From the NCBI GenBank assembly GCA_965215165.1, contig CBDCCX010000006.1:434001-498000 (forward strand): DNA of 64,000 nt. Direction: 5' to 3'. The number at the start of each line of letters is the position of its first letter. Position 1 is the stretch's first letter. Source of the DNA: JANQRZ01 sp965215165. Its GTDB lineage: Bacteria; Bacteroidota; Rhodothermia; Rhodothermales; JANQRZ01. The translations under genes were made by a program, and so were the position numbers. The notes below the pieces were generated by a model, which made no database searches, was not told the DNA's origin, and saw only the letters and a program-made list of their open reading frames with translations. Of this stretch, positions 15,763-24,374 are shown piece after piece.

Positions 15763-15943
15763 CGCTACCGCGACCTGGTGGTCGGCTCGAAGAAGGAACT
15801 CGAAGCGCTCCAGGCGGCGGTCAGTGGCGCCTCGGGGCTGGCCTCGGGCGGCGGCAGCCCGGCAGCCATCGAGCCGAAATCTAGACTGGAAGCTTGCTCA
15901 GAACATGACGAAGCCCCGGCCGTCGCGTGCACAGCCGGGGCTT
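15763..15943 (+). repeat. rpoC 3'-end/terminator repeat, copy 2 (degenerate)
   Basis: It begins at CGCTACCGCGACCTGGTGGT and reads RYRDLVVGSKKELEALQAAVSGASGLASG in the rpoC frame, then loses the original stop and retains the terminator arms AAGCCCCGGC/GCCGGGGCTT at 15911-15943. It is clearly more diverged from rpoC than copy 3, so it is probably older. It separates the toxin-antitoxin module from the T9SS cargo module. Confidence 0.88.
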
Positions 15944-15962
15944 TGACGTTTTTGAGCGCGCG

Positions 15963-17540
15963 TCAGCGTGTAAGGGTAAAGCGCCGGGTGGAAGTGAACC
16001 CATCGCCCGTAGCGCGCACAAGGTAGACCCCCGCCGGTAGCGCCCCGGCCTCGAACATGAGCGTGTGCGCGCCCGCCCCGAGCAGGCCCTCGGCGAGCGT
16101 CGCGACCCGGCGCCCGAGCATGTCGAAGACCACCACGCGCGCCTCGGCGGTGCGGCCGAGCGTGAGCGGTACCGTCACCGGCCCCGACGACGGGTTCGGA
16201 TGCGGCTCGCCCAAGGCGAACACAGGCACCGCCGCCTCGTCCTCGCCGCTCACCGCTGGCACCGTCAGCACGACCGGCACCTCGGCTAGCACCTCCCCGA
16301 TTCCCCCACCCTCGCGCACCGACACGACCGCCTCATAGACACCCGGCGCGAGCCCCGCCGCGTCGAGCCGGAGCGCGAGCTCGGCCTCGCCCCCGCGCTC
16401 GGCCTCAAACAAGATCGGCGTGGCGCGGAGCCACACCGGCGGCAGCGGTGCCGCCCGCACGGCGTAGACCCAGTCGCGGAAGTCTCCGAACGTCCCGGTC
16501 ACTACGCTCAGGTACAGGAGGCTCGGGTCGAGCCGGCTCCGCACCCCGCCGTAGAGCGTCACGACCTCGGCAAACCCGTCCGGCGTCGGGAGCGCGAACA
16601 GCGGCGTCTCGGCACCGCGGTTGCGCCCCTCGCGGTCGGTCACGACGGCGGTGTAGGCCCGGTTGCGCGGGTGGATGAACGGGTACCCCGTCACGACCTC
16701 CAGCACCGGCTCGCCCCCGAGCGCGTGGGCGTCGAGCCCGCTACTGATCAGGCAACCCTTGGGGTTGAACGGACTGGGCTTCCGGGCGTAGTCCGTCATC
16801 GCCACGGGGTAGCCGTCGACCACCGCCCCGAGCGTATCCATCGCCCAGACGGTGATGTCCTTGTTGTCGAGGTAGTAGAAGCGGGGAGGAGCTTCCGGTG
16901 CCTGCGGAGCCTGTGCGTAGGCGAGGTAGGCCGGGCGGCCGACGGTCTTGGCGCAGAGGGCAGTGTCGGCGAAGGGCACGTCGAGCCGGCGCCCGGTGGC
17001 CATGCCGTCGAGGTCGCCCTCGAGAAGAGCTGCACGCTCGGTGGGGGCCCCTTGGACGTCGAGCCACCAGAGCCGCCCGGTGTCGGGGTCGTAGGCGACG
17101 CCGAGCGTGCCGGAGAGGAAGGTCGTGGTCGGGTGCTCGAACTCCCGCACCAGCTCCAGGGCTGGCGTGTACTCCCCCGTCTCACTCCGCCCACCCGGTC
17201 CGGCCGCGAAGAGCCGCCCCTCAGGTGTCATCGTGAGGTCGGCCGGGTCGAAGACCGCTGCGCCTGGCGCCGAGGAGAAGAGGAAGGTTCCCGGCGGCTC
17301 CGGCGGGTCGCCTGCCTGGGGCACCGGTGCCAGCGAGAGCGCGAACGCCGCCGTGTCAGCCCCCACGTTGGCGACCGTGAGCGCGACGCGGGCGGTGTCG
17401 CCCTGGGCCAGAGTCACCGAGACGGTGCCGGGCGAGACGGCCACCTGCGCCACGGCCGGGGCGCTCACCCAGAGCACCCCGGCCGCAAGCGACGTGGCGA
17501 TGAGGAGGACGCGAGCAGCTATGGCGGAGTATCTACGCAT
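15963..17540 (-). CDS. Secreted protein with T9SS type A C-terminal sorting domain
   Basis: 525 residues with a signal peptide (LLIATSLAAGVLWVSAPAVAQ). The N-terminal domain has an Ig-like, beta-rich pattern (VSVTLAQGDTARVALTVANVG). The middle part is reminiscent of a beta-propeller (LGVAYDPDTGRLWWLD; YYLDNKDITVWAMDTLG). The C-terminus is a T9SS sorting domain (HPNPSSGPVTVPL, VVVFDMLGRRVATLAEG, LPAGVYLVRATGDGF). It is therefore exported through the outer membrane and anchored or released. The function of the body is unknown. Its sorting domain is almost the same as that of the adjacent protease gene, suggesting domain copying. Confidence 0.8.
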   Translation of the reverse strand: MRRYSAIAARVLLIATSLAAGVLWVSAPAVAQVAVSPGTVSVTLAQGDTARVALTVANVGADTAAFALSLAPVPQAGDPPEPPGTFLFSSAPGAAVFDPADLTMTPEGRLFAAGPGGRSETGEYTPALELVREFEHPTTTFLSGTLGVAYDPDTGRLWWLDVQGAPTERAALLEGDLDGMATGRRLDVPFADTALCAKTVGRPAYLAYAQAPQAPEAPPRFYYLDNKDITVWAMDTLGAVVDGYPVAMTDYARKPSPFNPKGCLISSGLDAHALGGEPVLEVVTGYPFIHPRNRAYTAVVTDREGRNRGAETPLFALPTPDGFAEVVTLYGGVRSRLDPSLLYLSVVTGTFGDFRDWVYAVRAAPLPPVWLRATPILFEAERGGEAELALRLDAAGLAPGVYEAVVSVREGGGIGEVLAEVPVVLTVPAVSGEDEAAVPVFALGEPHPNPSSGPVTVPLTLGRTAEARVVVFDMLGRRVATLAEGLLGAGAHTLMFEAGALPAGVYLVRATGDGFTSTRRFTLTR

Positions 17541-17575
17541 AGCCGTTACACCACCTAGTGCACGAGCGTGATCCG

Positions 17576-20500
17576 CTAGCGTATGAGCGTGATCCGCGCC
17601 GTCGCCGGCGGCTCGCCCTCAGCGTCGGCCCGGACGAGGTAGACGCCTGCCGGCAGGCCCGCCGCCTCCAGCGTGAGCGCGTGGCGCCCGGCACCGAGGA
17701 GGCCCTCGGCCAGCACCGCGACCCGGCGCCCGAGCATGTCGAAGACCACGACGCGGGCCTCGGCCGCGCGGCCCAGCGTGAGCGGCACGGTCACCGAGCC
17801 CGCCGACGGGTTCGGGTACGGCGCGCCCAGCGCGAAGCGCACCTCCGCTCTGCTCCGGCTCTGCGTCTCGCCCAGCGCGACGACCTCGGGCGGAGCGCTC
17901 CGGCCTTGCTGCGTCGCGAGCGCGGCCAGCATCATCTCCGGCCCTTCGGCCTCCTCGAACCGCTCCTCGGCGACGAGCGCCTGGTAGACGGCTTCGACTC
18001 GGGCGTACGCCTCGTCGGTCCGGCCGTCAGCCTCGGCCGCCATCGCCGCGTGGAGCGAGAGCGAGCGCTGCGCGTCCTCGTCTCGGACGAGGTCCTCGTG
18101 TGCCCGGACGAGCGCGTCGGCCTCGTCGTAGAGCCCACGGCGGAGCGCGTCGGCCACTTCCGCGATAAGGGCCGCCTCGCCGGCGGCTTGGAGCGCCTCC
18201 GAGAGGTCGTCTTCTGCCAGGAGCGCGCGGGTCGTCGCCACGAGCGCCATCGTCTCGGCGTGCTCGCCGAGCACGTCGTCGCGGTCGAGGCGCTGGGTGC
18301 GGTAGAGCGCGCGGAGCGCGTCGCGGGCTCCTTCCTCACCGGCGAGGGCCCGGGTAAGCGCCGCGCGGCCGGCGTAGATCTCCTCGCGGAGCCATTCGAG
18401 CTCACGGCCGTGCTCGCCACCGCCAGCCTGGGAGCGGGCTAGCAAGGTCGCCCCCGACGCCGGACGCTGAGCCGAGAGCGTGCAGTTGACCGGGCTCGCG
18501 GCGAGCGGGCTCGCCGCGTCGACCGACGCGCCGAAGGCCCCCGGCGGGGGAGCGCCGCCTGTGCCCCAGTAGGTCCGCAGTGCTGGGATCGTCCCCTGGA
18601 CGGGGTCCGAGCTCTGGTTGCGCAGGATGAGGTAGGTGTCGGCGTCGAGGTCGTCGTCGAAGACGGCGTTCTCACCACCGGTGTCTGCGTTGCCCATGAA
18701 GAGGTAAGCATCGGTGCTGAGCTGGATCTCTTCGTCTGTGTTGTCGGTCACGCAGTTGAGCCCGTCAGCATCGAACAGGTTAGTCATTCGGAGATCACCG
18801 CTTTGGAAAAAGCGGAGGCCGTCGTCGCCGTTCCCGACGACGATGTTCTCCCGATATGGGAAGATATCGGCGTTCCACACGACCAAGCCAAACCCGTCGT
18901 TGTAGTCGATGAGGGTGTTTCGAATCTCCGCGTCGGTGTTGCGCGCGGCGATCCCGACGCCGGTCGTGGTCGTCCCATCGGTTTGGCTGTCGGTGATCCG
19001 GCTGTCGATGAGGACGAACGAGCTCCGCTCCGGGGCGGGCAGCGCGTCGCAGGTGCCCGGGTCCGGGCAGTAGCGCGCGACGTACTCGCTCGCGATGCCG
19101 ACGCCGTTGCGGAAGAAGTCGGAGTCGGAGATGAGGACGTGGTCGCTGAAGACCTCCACGCCGACCTCGGCGTCGGAGACGGTGACGCCGTCGAAGTCGA
19201 GTGTGCCGGTGAAGTAGACCGCGACGCCGCCCCACCCCTGTTGCGGATCCCGAGCCGTGAAGGTCGAGCCGCTCGCATTCAAGGTTCCGTTGACGATGAC
19301 CCCTGCTCCAGGCGGGAGTTTTATGGTCAGGTTGTCGAGGGTCCACGTCTGGCCTTCTGGGACCACGAGGTCGCCGGGGAGCAGGTTCTCCAGCACGTAC
19401 TCCACAGCGGCCACGGCGTCGATCCGCCCGGCGCCGTAGACGTTGTCTTTGCCCGGCGGGCCCAGGTCCACGGCCGACATTTGGAGCGCCTCCGAGACCT
19501 GGGCGGGTGTAAGGTCTGGGGCCACCTGCTTCATCAGCGCTACGGCCCCCCCTACGTGCGGTGTCGCCGCTGAGGTTCCTCTACCAGCTGGAATATACAG
19601 CGTAACACCGTCCTCACTACCTGTCGACATACCCCCGTAGGGTGCTACGACATCCGGTTTCAGAAGGCCGCCTGAACCACTCCCATAATCATAGGGATAG
19701 TCGCGAAAAATAACGGGAATAGGAAGTTGGCAGGGGTAAGGGTTGTGGATGTCCTCCCAAGCAGCGGGTCCGAGACTGGAAGTAGAAGATATCTCGTCCG
19801 ACATCCCAACTGCTCCTACACTGTTGACCGAACTGACATGAGAAACTCCTCCCGTAGGAGGGGGCTGGTCAGGGTGAAGCCATGGGGGTGGAGCGTTCCC
19901 TGGCACCGCAATGTTGTAGGGAATGGGCGACAGGGAGGGGATAGGACTTCCTTGAGTGCAACCGCCCCCCTCTCTTTCGCCTTCGTTCCCAATGGAGTTT
20001 GTGTGAGCAAGCTCCAGCAGGAGTACGTGATCCGTCGAGATGCGCCACTGGGCATAGTTGGGGGAACGAAAAAATTTGATTGAGTTCGACATCGTGACAA
20101 CGTCTGGGAGCTTAAACAAACTTCCCCACTGTGTGCGCATATCGAGCAGGAAGTCTAATCCCATCATCAGCTGCCCTTCAGTGCCACCGCCATTCCTTAT
20201 ACACGTAAGCGTAGCATCGGGGGCTACGCCCGTTTGACGGCGGTCTCCCGGTTGGCCGGTGCCGTCTCCGACTACTATACCGGCGGATATTGTACCGTGC
20301 AAATATGTATCATTGAAAGGATCGTTGTCCTCATCAACCGTATCCCATCCGTGATGGGTCAGAGCTTCTAAGGAGTCCTGAACTCCATTCATGTTTGCAT
20401 CATACCAGAGTTGTGTCCCGTCGGTCGCTAGACCGTCCCAAAGATGATCAGCGAGATCTGGATGTGTGTAGTCGCAGCCGGTATCGAGGACGGCTGCTAG

Positions 20501-21097
20501 CATGCCACTTCCAGTGATTCCCATCGCCCAGAGTTCCGGTGCTCGGATCCGCTTGACACCCCATTCTGGCTCTGGATCGCTTAGCCCCGCAGCCGTTGGT
20601 AGGACGGGAGATTTCTTTGCGGAGGACGTGCTTCCTGCTCCGTCGAGCATCTGGTCTGGTGGGATCGGCTGGTTCCACGCGATGGCCCGCACCTTCGGCT
20701 CTACAGAGACAGCCTGGATGACCTCTGCCGTGAGGCGACCCACAATGGCGCTGGCGATCTCGATGCTGGAGACACCCTCCGCCTCACCGCGTTGCTCTGC
20801 ATTCCGCAGGATATCCAGCACGTCACGCTGCTCTTGCTGGGCGAACGCAACGATCTCACGCGCGACGTAGGTCTGCCTCTCTTCCCTCGGCATGGCCTTC
20901 AGTGTAGCGCGTTCCACCTGAGAGAATGTGCGTGCCCCGTCGAAGGAGATAAGCACAGAAATTAATTCCCCCATCGGGAGCTCTGCCATGCGCTCTTGGA
21001 GCTGCGGCGTGATGATTACCGTCTGAGCAGTCGCCCCCAAGGCAGAGAAGAGGAGCGTGATCAGCATATATAGTAGTGGTCGAAGTGTGCGTTTCAT
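17576..21097 (-). CDS. Subtilisin-like (S8) serine protease with beta-helix and T9SS sorting domain
   Basis: 1173 residues. A signal peptide covers residues 1-25 and a probable propeptide extends to about residue 160. The peptidase S8 domain has catalytic Asp205 (AAVLDTGCDYTHPDL), His267 (TYLHGTISAG) and Ser509 (GRGTSAATPHVGGAVAL). A parallel beta-helix-like section follows (about 590-800; TFTARDPQQGWGGVAVYF, GVGIASEYVARY), then a helical TPR-like stretch (about 900-1060) and a T9SS sorting domain (PNPSAGSVTVPL...VVVFDMLGRRVAVLAEG). It is likely a secreted or cell-surface protease. The 5' portion (roughly 19,560-21,100) is visibly AT-richer than the 3' portion, so the gene looks mosaic. Confidence 0.88.
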   Translation of the reverse strand: MKRTLRPLLYMLITLLFSALGATAQTVIITPQLQERMAELPMGELISVLISFDGARTFSQVERATLKAMPREERQTYVAREIVAFAQQEQRDVLDILRNAEQRGEAEGVSSIEIASAIVGRLTAEVIQAVSVEPKVRAIAWNQPIPPDQMLDGAGSTSSAKKSPVLPTAAGLSDPEPEWGVKRIRAPELWAMGITGSGMLAAVLDTGCDYTHPDLADHLWDGLATDGTQLWYDANMNGVQDSLEALTHHGWDTVDEDNDPFNDTYLHGTISAGIVVGDGTGQPGDRRQTGVAPDATLTCIRNGGGTEGQLMMGLDFLLDMRTQWGSLFKLPDVVTMSNSIKFFRSPNYAQWRISTDHVLLLELAHTNSIGNEGEREGGGCTQGSPIPSLSPIPYNIAVPGNAPPPWLHPDQPPPTGGVSHVSSVNSVGAVGMSDEISSTSSLGPAAWEDIHNPYPCQLPIPVIFRDYPYDYGSGSGGLLKPDVVAPYGGMSTGSEDGVTLYIPAGRGTSAATPHVGGAVALMKQVAPDLTPAQVSEALQMSAVDLGPPGKDNVYGAGRIDAVAAVEYVLENLLPGDLVVPEGQTWTLDNLTIKLPPGAGVIVNGTLNASGSTFTARDPQQGWGGVAVYFTGTLDFDGVTVSDAEVGVEVFSDHVLISDSDFFRNGVGIASEYVARYCPDPGTCDALPAPERSSFVLIDSRITDSQTDGTTTTGVGIAARNTDAEIRNTLIDYNDGFGLVVWNADIFPYRENIVVGNGDDGLRFFQSGDLRMTNLFDADGLNCVTDNTDEEIQLSTDAYLFMGNADTGGENAVFDDDLDADTYLILRNQSSDPVQGTIPALRTYWGTGGAPPPGAFGASVDAASPLAASPVNCTLSAQRPASGATLLARSQAGGGEHGRELEWLREEIYAGRAALTRALAGEEGARDALRALYRTQRLDRDDVLGEHAETMALVATTRALLAEDDLSEALQAAGEAALIAEVADALRRGLYDEADALVRAHEDLVRDEDAQRSLSLHAAMAAEADGRTDEAYARVEAVYQALVAEERFEEAEGPEMMLAALATQQGRSAPPEVVALGETQSRSRAEVRFALGAPYPNPSAGSVTVPLTLGRAAEARVVVFDMLGRRVAVLAEGLLGAGRHALTLEAAGLPAGVYLVRADAEGEPPATARITLIR

Positions 21098-21269
21098 AAA
21101 AGTCTAAGTTGATGGACGAAGCGGCATAGACCGTGGAGCAGGCTTCGATGCACATTGGGTTTTCTATCCAGCAGTCTACTCAAGCGATATTCACGATACA
21201 TTATAAACGAGAGGCATGACAAAGTCAAGGGTCCAGGTGGCGGAAGCCCACGTTTCATCCCAGCCATCA
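21098..21269. other. AT-rich upstream region of the subtilase gene
   Basis: No gene is seen. The stretch is AT-rich relative to the genome and, on the minus strand, contains TATAATGTATCG (around 21,193-21,204), a candidate -10 element for the protease gene. It marks the edge between the cargo and the third rpoC-tail copy. Confidence 0.35.
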
Positions 21270-21469
21270 GGCACGAGCCTGCGGCGCTACCGCGACCTGG
21301 TGGTCGGCTCGAAGAAAGAGTTGGAGGCGTTGCAGGCGGCCGTCAGCGGGGCCTCGAGCCTCTCGTCGGGCGACGGCAGCCCGGCAGTCATCGGGGCCGA
21401 GGCGTAGGCTCGCGCGGTGGCTCGGAACACGACAAAGCCCCGGCCGTCATCGCGACGGTCGGGGCTTCG
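21270..21469 (+). repeat. rpoC 3'-end/terminator repeat, copy 3
   Basis: A gap-free 200-bp match to 14739-14938. It covers the rpoC residues from LRRYRDLVVGSKKELEAL to the GAEA end, the stop codon, the following GCTCGCGCGGTGGCTC and the full terminator hairpin. It is out of context here, ~6.5 kb after the intact gene. It probably marks the ancestral rpoC end displaced by insertions. Confidence 0.92.
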
Positions 21470-21500
21470 GTCTGGTGGGACGGCGTCCGAGCGGGCAGGG

Positions 21501-21665
21501 CTAGCGGCCTTCCTCGCGCAGGGTCTCTAGCTCGTCCTGGAACGCAGCGTCCTCGCGCCCAGCCTGGATCAGCACGGTCGCCAACACGGACAGGGCGACC
21601 ATCAGCACCACGAAGGCGATCACGAAGAGGCGGGAACGTCGGCGGCGCGTGGCGTCGGCAGTCAT
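21501..21665 (-). CDS. Small single-pass membrane protein
   Basis: 54 residues from the ATG at 21663-21665: a basic N-terminus (TADATRRRRSR), one transmembrane helix (LFVIAFVVLMVALSVLATVLI) and an acidic tail (QDELETLREEGR). Its start overlaps the stop of the DUF4296-like lipoprotein gene by 4 bases (ATGA), which supports translation. No family recognised. The topology suggests an inner-membrane anchor. Confidence 0.55.
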   Translation of the reverse strand: MTADATRRRRSRLFVIAFVVLMVALSVLATVLIQAGREDAAFQDELETLREEGR

Positions 21666-22030
21666 GGGGCTAGGGAGGCTTCGTCCGAGGCGTTCTCCTC
21701 CTGGCGCTGCTCCCGGATGAGCAGGTCGAGGGCCTGGCCGTAGAGCGGGGCGTAGACGGCCGGGTGCTCAGCGTAGTAGTCGAGCATCCGCTGGAAGGCG
21801 ACGGTGTCGAGGTCGAAGGGGGCGAGGGCGGCGGCGCGCAGGCTGTCCTGGGGCTGGCCCGTATGGTCGGCGCGGGCGTCGGCGAGGTGGACCTCGGCGA
21901 TGACCTCGACGAGCACGCTGTCCGGGAGGCCGAGACCGGACGAGGCTTCGGTGCCGCAGCCACCCAGCAGGAGAAGTAGAAGGCCTACTGCTGGGGCACG
22001 TCCTGCGTGTCCGGTCACTCGGCAGGTCAT
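21662..22030 (-). CDS. DUF4296-like lipoprotein
   Basis: About 122 residues from the ATG at 22030. A lipoprotein signal peptide ends at the lipobox LLGGC. It is followed by DSVLVEVIAEVHLADARADHTGQPQDSL and a helical region ending in RQRQEENASDEASLAP. The short length, lipobox and the pattern of an E-h-h-A-E-h-H-LAdA helix match the Bacteroidota DUF4296 lipoproteins. The role is unknown. It lies between an AtuA-like protein gene and a small membrane protein gene and overlaps the latter. Confidence 0.6.
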   Translation of the reverse strand: MTCRVTGHAGRAPAVGLLLLLLGGCGTEASSGLGLPDSVLVEVIAEVHLADARADHTGQPQDSLRAAALAPFDLDTVAFQRMLDYYAEHPAVYAPLYGQALDLLIREQRQEENASDEASLAP

Positions 22031-22040
22031 CCCGGCAGCC

Positions 22041-22367
22041 TCAGAGCAACTCATCCGGCACGTCGAGCTCTAGGCGGAGCAGGCGCGCGGCGTAGGTCTT
22101 GCCCTGCGCGTCGAGCTTGAGCGAGACCGTGCCGCCGCCGCCGAGGGCCTCGTGCAGCAGGAAGTTCAGCGCGCCCAGGTTGGGCAGCTCGAAGCGCTCG
22201 ACCTCGCCCCGGCACATCGGGCCGAAGTGGGCCTTGACGCGCTCGGCGGTGACGTGCTCGCGCAGGAACGGGTATGCGGCGGGGTCGCGGGCGATGAGGC
22301 CGACGTTGACGGCGTCGCCCTTGTCGCCGGAGCGGGCGTGGGCGATGGCGAGGAGGTTCGTTTTCAA
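22041..22367 (-). CDS. AtuA-related protein (AtuA C-terminal-like domain)
   Basis: 108 residues: AIAHARSGDKGDAVNVGLIARDPAAYPFLREHVTAERVKAHF...VERFELPNLGALNFLLHEALGGGGTVSL. This is the stand-alone version of the ferredoxin-fold domain found at the C-terminus of AtuA-type acyclic terpene utilisation proteins. The conserved ARSGDKG and GALNF motifs are present. The catalytic partner (DUF1446 domain) is not in the neighbourhood, so the function is open. Confidence 0.75.
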   Translation of the reverse strand: MKTNLLAIAHARSGDKGDAVNVGLIARDPAAYPFLREHVTAERVKAHFGPMCRGEVERFELPNLGALNFLLHEALGGGGTVSLKLDAQGKTYAARLLRLELDVPDELL

Positions 22368-22387
22368 CGGATCGGGGAGGGGTGGCT

Positions 22388-22468
22388 GGGAACGGTGAGA
22401 AGATAGAGGAGCGGAGATCGAGAAGGGAAACGCGATCCTCGATCTTCCACTATCGATCTTCTATCCTC
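22388..22468 (-). repeat. Imperfect inverted repeat in spacer (GATCTTC/GAAGATA type)
   Basis: The spacer between the DUF4837-like and AtuA-like genes has GAGAAGATAGAGGAGCGGAG in its left half and ATCGATCTTCTATCCTCC in its right half, which are largely complementary. It resembles in layout the AT-rich hairpins near tuf and the ribosomal genes, but uses different words. Confidence 0.4.
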
Positions 22469-23603
22469 CGTCGTCTCCGCCCTCGGCGAGGACCTCGAGG
22501 CCGTCGTCGGCGGTGCGGAAGGTGTAGGCGATGGCCTCCATCTGCCGGAGAAACTCGCGCTTCTCGGCGGACGTGTAGCGCGGGCCGTAGATCATGCCGT
22601 CGATCAGGTAGAAGCGGCCGGTGTCCTCGTCGAAGAAGGCGTAGCTCACGAACGGGCCGCCCATCGCGTCGCCGGTGAGCCGCCACGTCCCGCGCGTCTC
22701 GATGGCGAAGCGCCCGCCGAGGCTTACCGTGTCGGCCTCGACCGGCCGGCGGACCAGGTCGCGCTCCTCAATGGCGATGTAGCTGTCGGGGAAGGTGCCG
22801 CGGACGAAGCGCCGGGTGAGGTCGTTGCGGAGCGCGCGGACCGCCTCGGGCGTGAGCCGGGTCAGGCGCGGGTCCTCCTCGAAGTAGACGAAGAAGTCGC
22901 GCCACGAGTCCTGCCCGGCGAAGCGGCGGTAGCGGGTGAACGTGCCGCGCGTGCCGGCGTCGGTGACGAAGGTGGTGTCGAGCGCGCGGACGTAGTCGTG
23001 CTGGATGCCGACGGCGAAGCCGTGCCGCTCCAGCAGGCCGGCCTCGATGTCCGTCTGCCGCGCCTTGTCGAACATGTCCTCGGTCGTGCGCCGCCGGGCG
23101 AGCGCGCTGAAGGACGCGCGGAGGTCGTCGCCGCCGGCACGGAGCTGGGCGGCGAGGGCCGAGTCGGTCGGGGCGGTGGCGTAGACGACGAGCTGGTTCT
23201 GCATCCAGAGGTTCGGCCGCTCGATGAGGCCGCGCCCGCCGCGCCGGAGGGCTTGGACGCTGGCCGAGTCGAGCCGGGCGCGGAGGAAGCGGGCCGTCTC
23301 CGAGTCCTCGTCGAGCGGCGCGGCGAAGACGACGCTGTGCTGCCGCCGGAGGCCGTCGAGCGAGAACTCGCTGAGCGGTTGGAGGCGGAGCGTGAAGGCG
23401 GGCGTCGGCTGCGGGTAGGTCCGCATCGTGCGGCCGACCGTCTCGCGCAGCGCCTCGCCCACCGGCCCGTTCCACGTCGCCGAGTCGGCCACGACCATGA
23501 TCTCGCCGCCTTTGCCGACGGCGGGCGGCTTGTACTCGGTGACGGTGCTGCACGCGGCGAGAGAGACGGCGAGCGCAAAGAGGACGGGGAGCGGTCGGAT
23601 CAT
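22461..23603 (-). CDS. DUF4837 family lipoprotein
   Basis: 380 residues from the ATG at 23603. The lipoprotein signal MIRPLPVLFALAVSLAACS is followed by KGGEIMVVADSATWNGPVGEAL, typical of DUF4837 proteins of Bacteroidota, and the domain ends with GGPFVSYAFFDEDTGRFYLIDGMIYGP. It is predicted to face the periplasm on a lipid anchor. The biochemical role of the family is unknown. Confidence 0.75.
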   Translation of the reverse strand: MIRPLPVLFALAVSLAACSTVTEYKPPAVGKGGEIMVVADSATWNGPVGEALRETVGRTMRTYPQPTPAFTLRLQPLSEFSLDGLRRQHSVVFAAPLDEDSETARFLRARLDSASVQALRRGGRGLIERPNLWMQNQLVVYATAPTDSALAAQLRAGGDDLRASFSALARRRTTEDMFDKARQTDIEAGLLERHGFAVGIQHDYVRALDTTFVTDAGTRGTFTRYRRFAGQDSWRDFFVYFEEDPRLTRLTPEAVRALRNDLTRRFVRGTFPDSYIAIEERDLVRRPVEADTVSLGGRFAIETRGTWRLTGDAMGGPFVSYAFFDEDTGRFYLIDGMIYGPRYTSAEKREFLRQMEAIAYTFRTADDGLEVLAEGGDDGG

Positions 23604-23729
23604 GCGAGGCAAAGGCTGGGCGAGACGACGGGGCTCCTGTATCCAAACACGGCAACCGGGAGATTGTTGTCGCCGGCGCGCCAGACCCAGAGGGAATACC
23701 TGGAGACTCCACCGGGCCCGCGTCGAGGA

Positions 23730-24374
23730 TTAGGCGGTCTCGACGGCCGCGCGGTACGCCTCGAAGAAGTCGTAGAGCGCGTCGAAGTCCTTGACCCCCG
23801 GCTCGGCCTCGACCGACGACGAGAGGTCGACGGCGTAGGGCCGCATCGTGTCGACGGCCTCCTGCACGTTCGCCGCGTCGATGCCGCCGGCGAGGAAGAG
23901 GGGGAACTCCCCGGCGAGGTCGCGCGCGAGCCGCCAGTTGAAGCTCTCGCCGGGGCCGCCCCACAGGCTCGTCTTGTGGGTGTCGAGCAGGAAGAAATCG
24001 GCGACGCCGAGGTACGGCAGCATCAGCGCCCGGAGCTGCTCGGACGAGGCGTCGTGCTGGACCCGGAACGCCTTGATGGTCGGCACGGCGATGGCCGCTG
24101 TGACCTCCGGCGGCTCGTGCCCGTCGAGCTGCGCCAGGCCGAACCCGACCTCGGCGCAGCGGCGGTTGATGGCCTCGGCGTCCTCGTTCACGAACACGCC
24201 GACGGCCTCGACGCCGTCGAGCCAGTCGATGATGTCCTTCGCCACGGCCGGCTCGACGTAGCGCGGGCGGCCGGGGGTCTGGACGAAGCCGAGGTAGTCG
24301 GCCCCGGCCCCGGCGCAGTAGCGAGCGTCGGCGAGCTGGGTGAGGCCGCAGATCTTGACCTTCGTTCGGCTCAT
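23730..24374 (-). CDS. trpF: Phosphoribosylanthranilate isomerase
   Basis: 214 residues from the ATG at 24374. It has the TrpF signatures VKICGLTQLADA (catalytic Cys), DYLGFV, VGVFVNE, QLDGHE and the phosphate-binding FLAGGIDAANV...VDLSSSVEAEPGVKD. It converts phosphoribosylanthranilate to CdRP in tryptophan synthesis. It overlaps the trpG stop by 4 bases (ATGA), so the two are translationally coupled, downstream of trpS. Confidence 0.93.
   Translation of the reverse strand: MSRTKVKICGLTQLADARYCAGAGADYLGFVQTPGRPRYVEPAVAKDIIDWLDGVEAVGVFVNEDAEAINRRCAEVGFGLAQLDGHEPPEVTAAIAVPTIKAFRVQHDASSEQLRALMLPYLGVADFFLLDTHKTSLWGGPGESFNWRLARDLAGEFPLFLAGGIDAANVQEAVDTMRPYAVDLSSSVEAEPGVKDFDALYDFFEAYRAAVETA

Noticed and set aside
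21216..21407. Short open frame reading the rpoC tail at copy 3 as an independent gene
   Set aside because: Apart from ~20 N-terminal residues it is only the displaced rpoC C-terminus. It is better described as a duplicated gene end.
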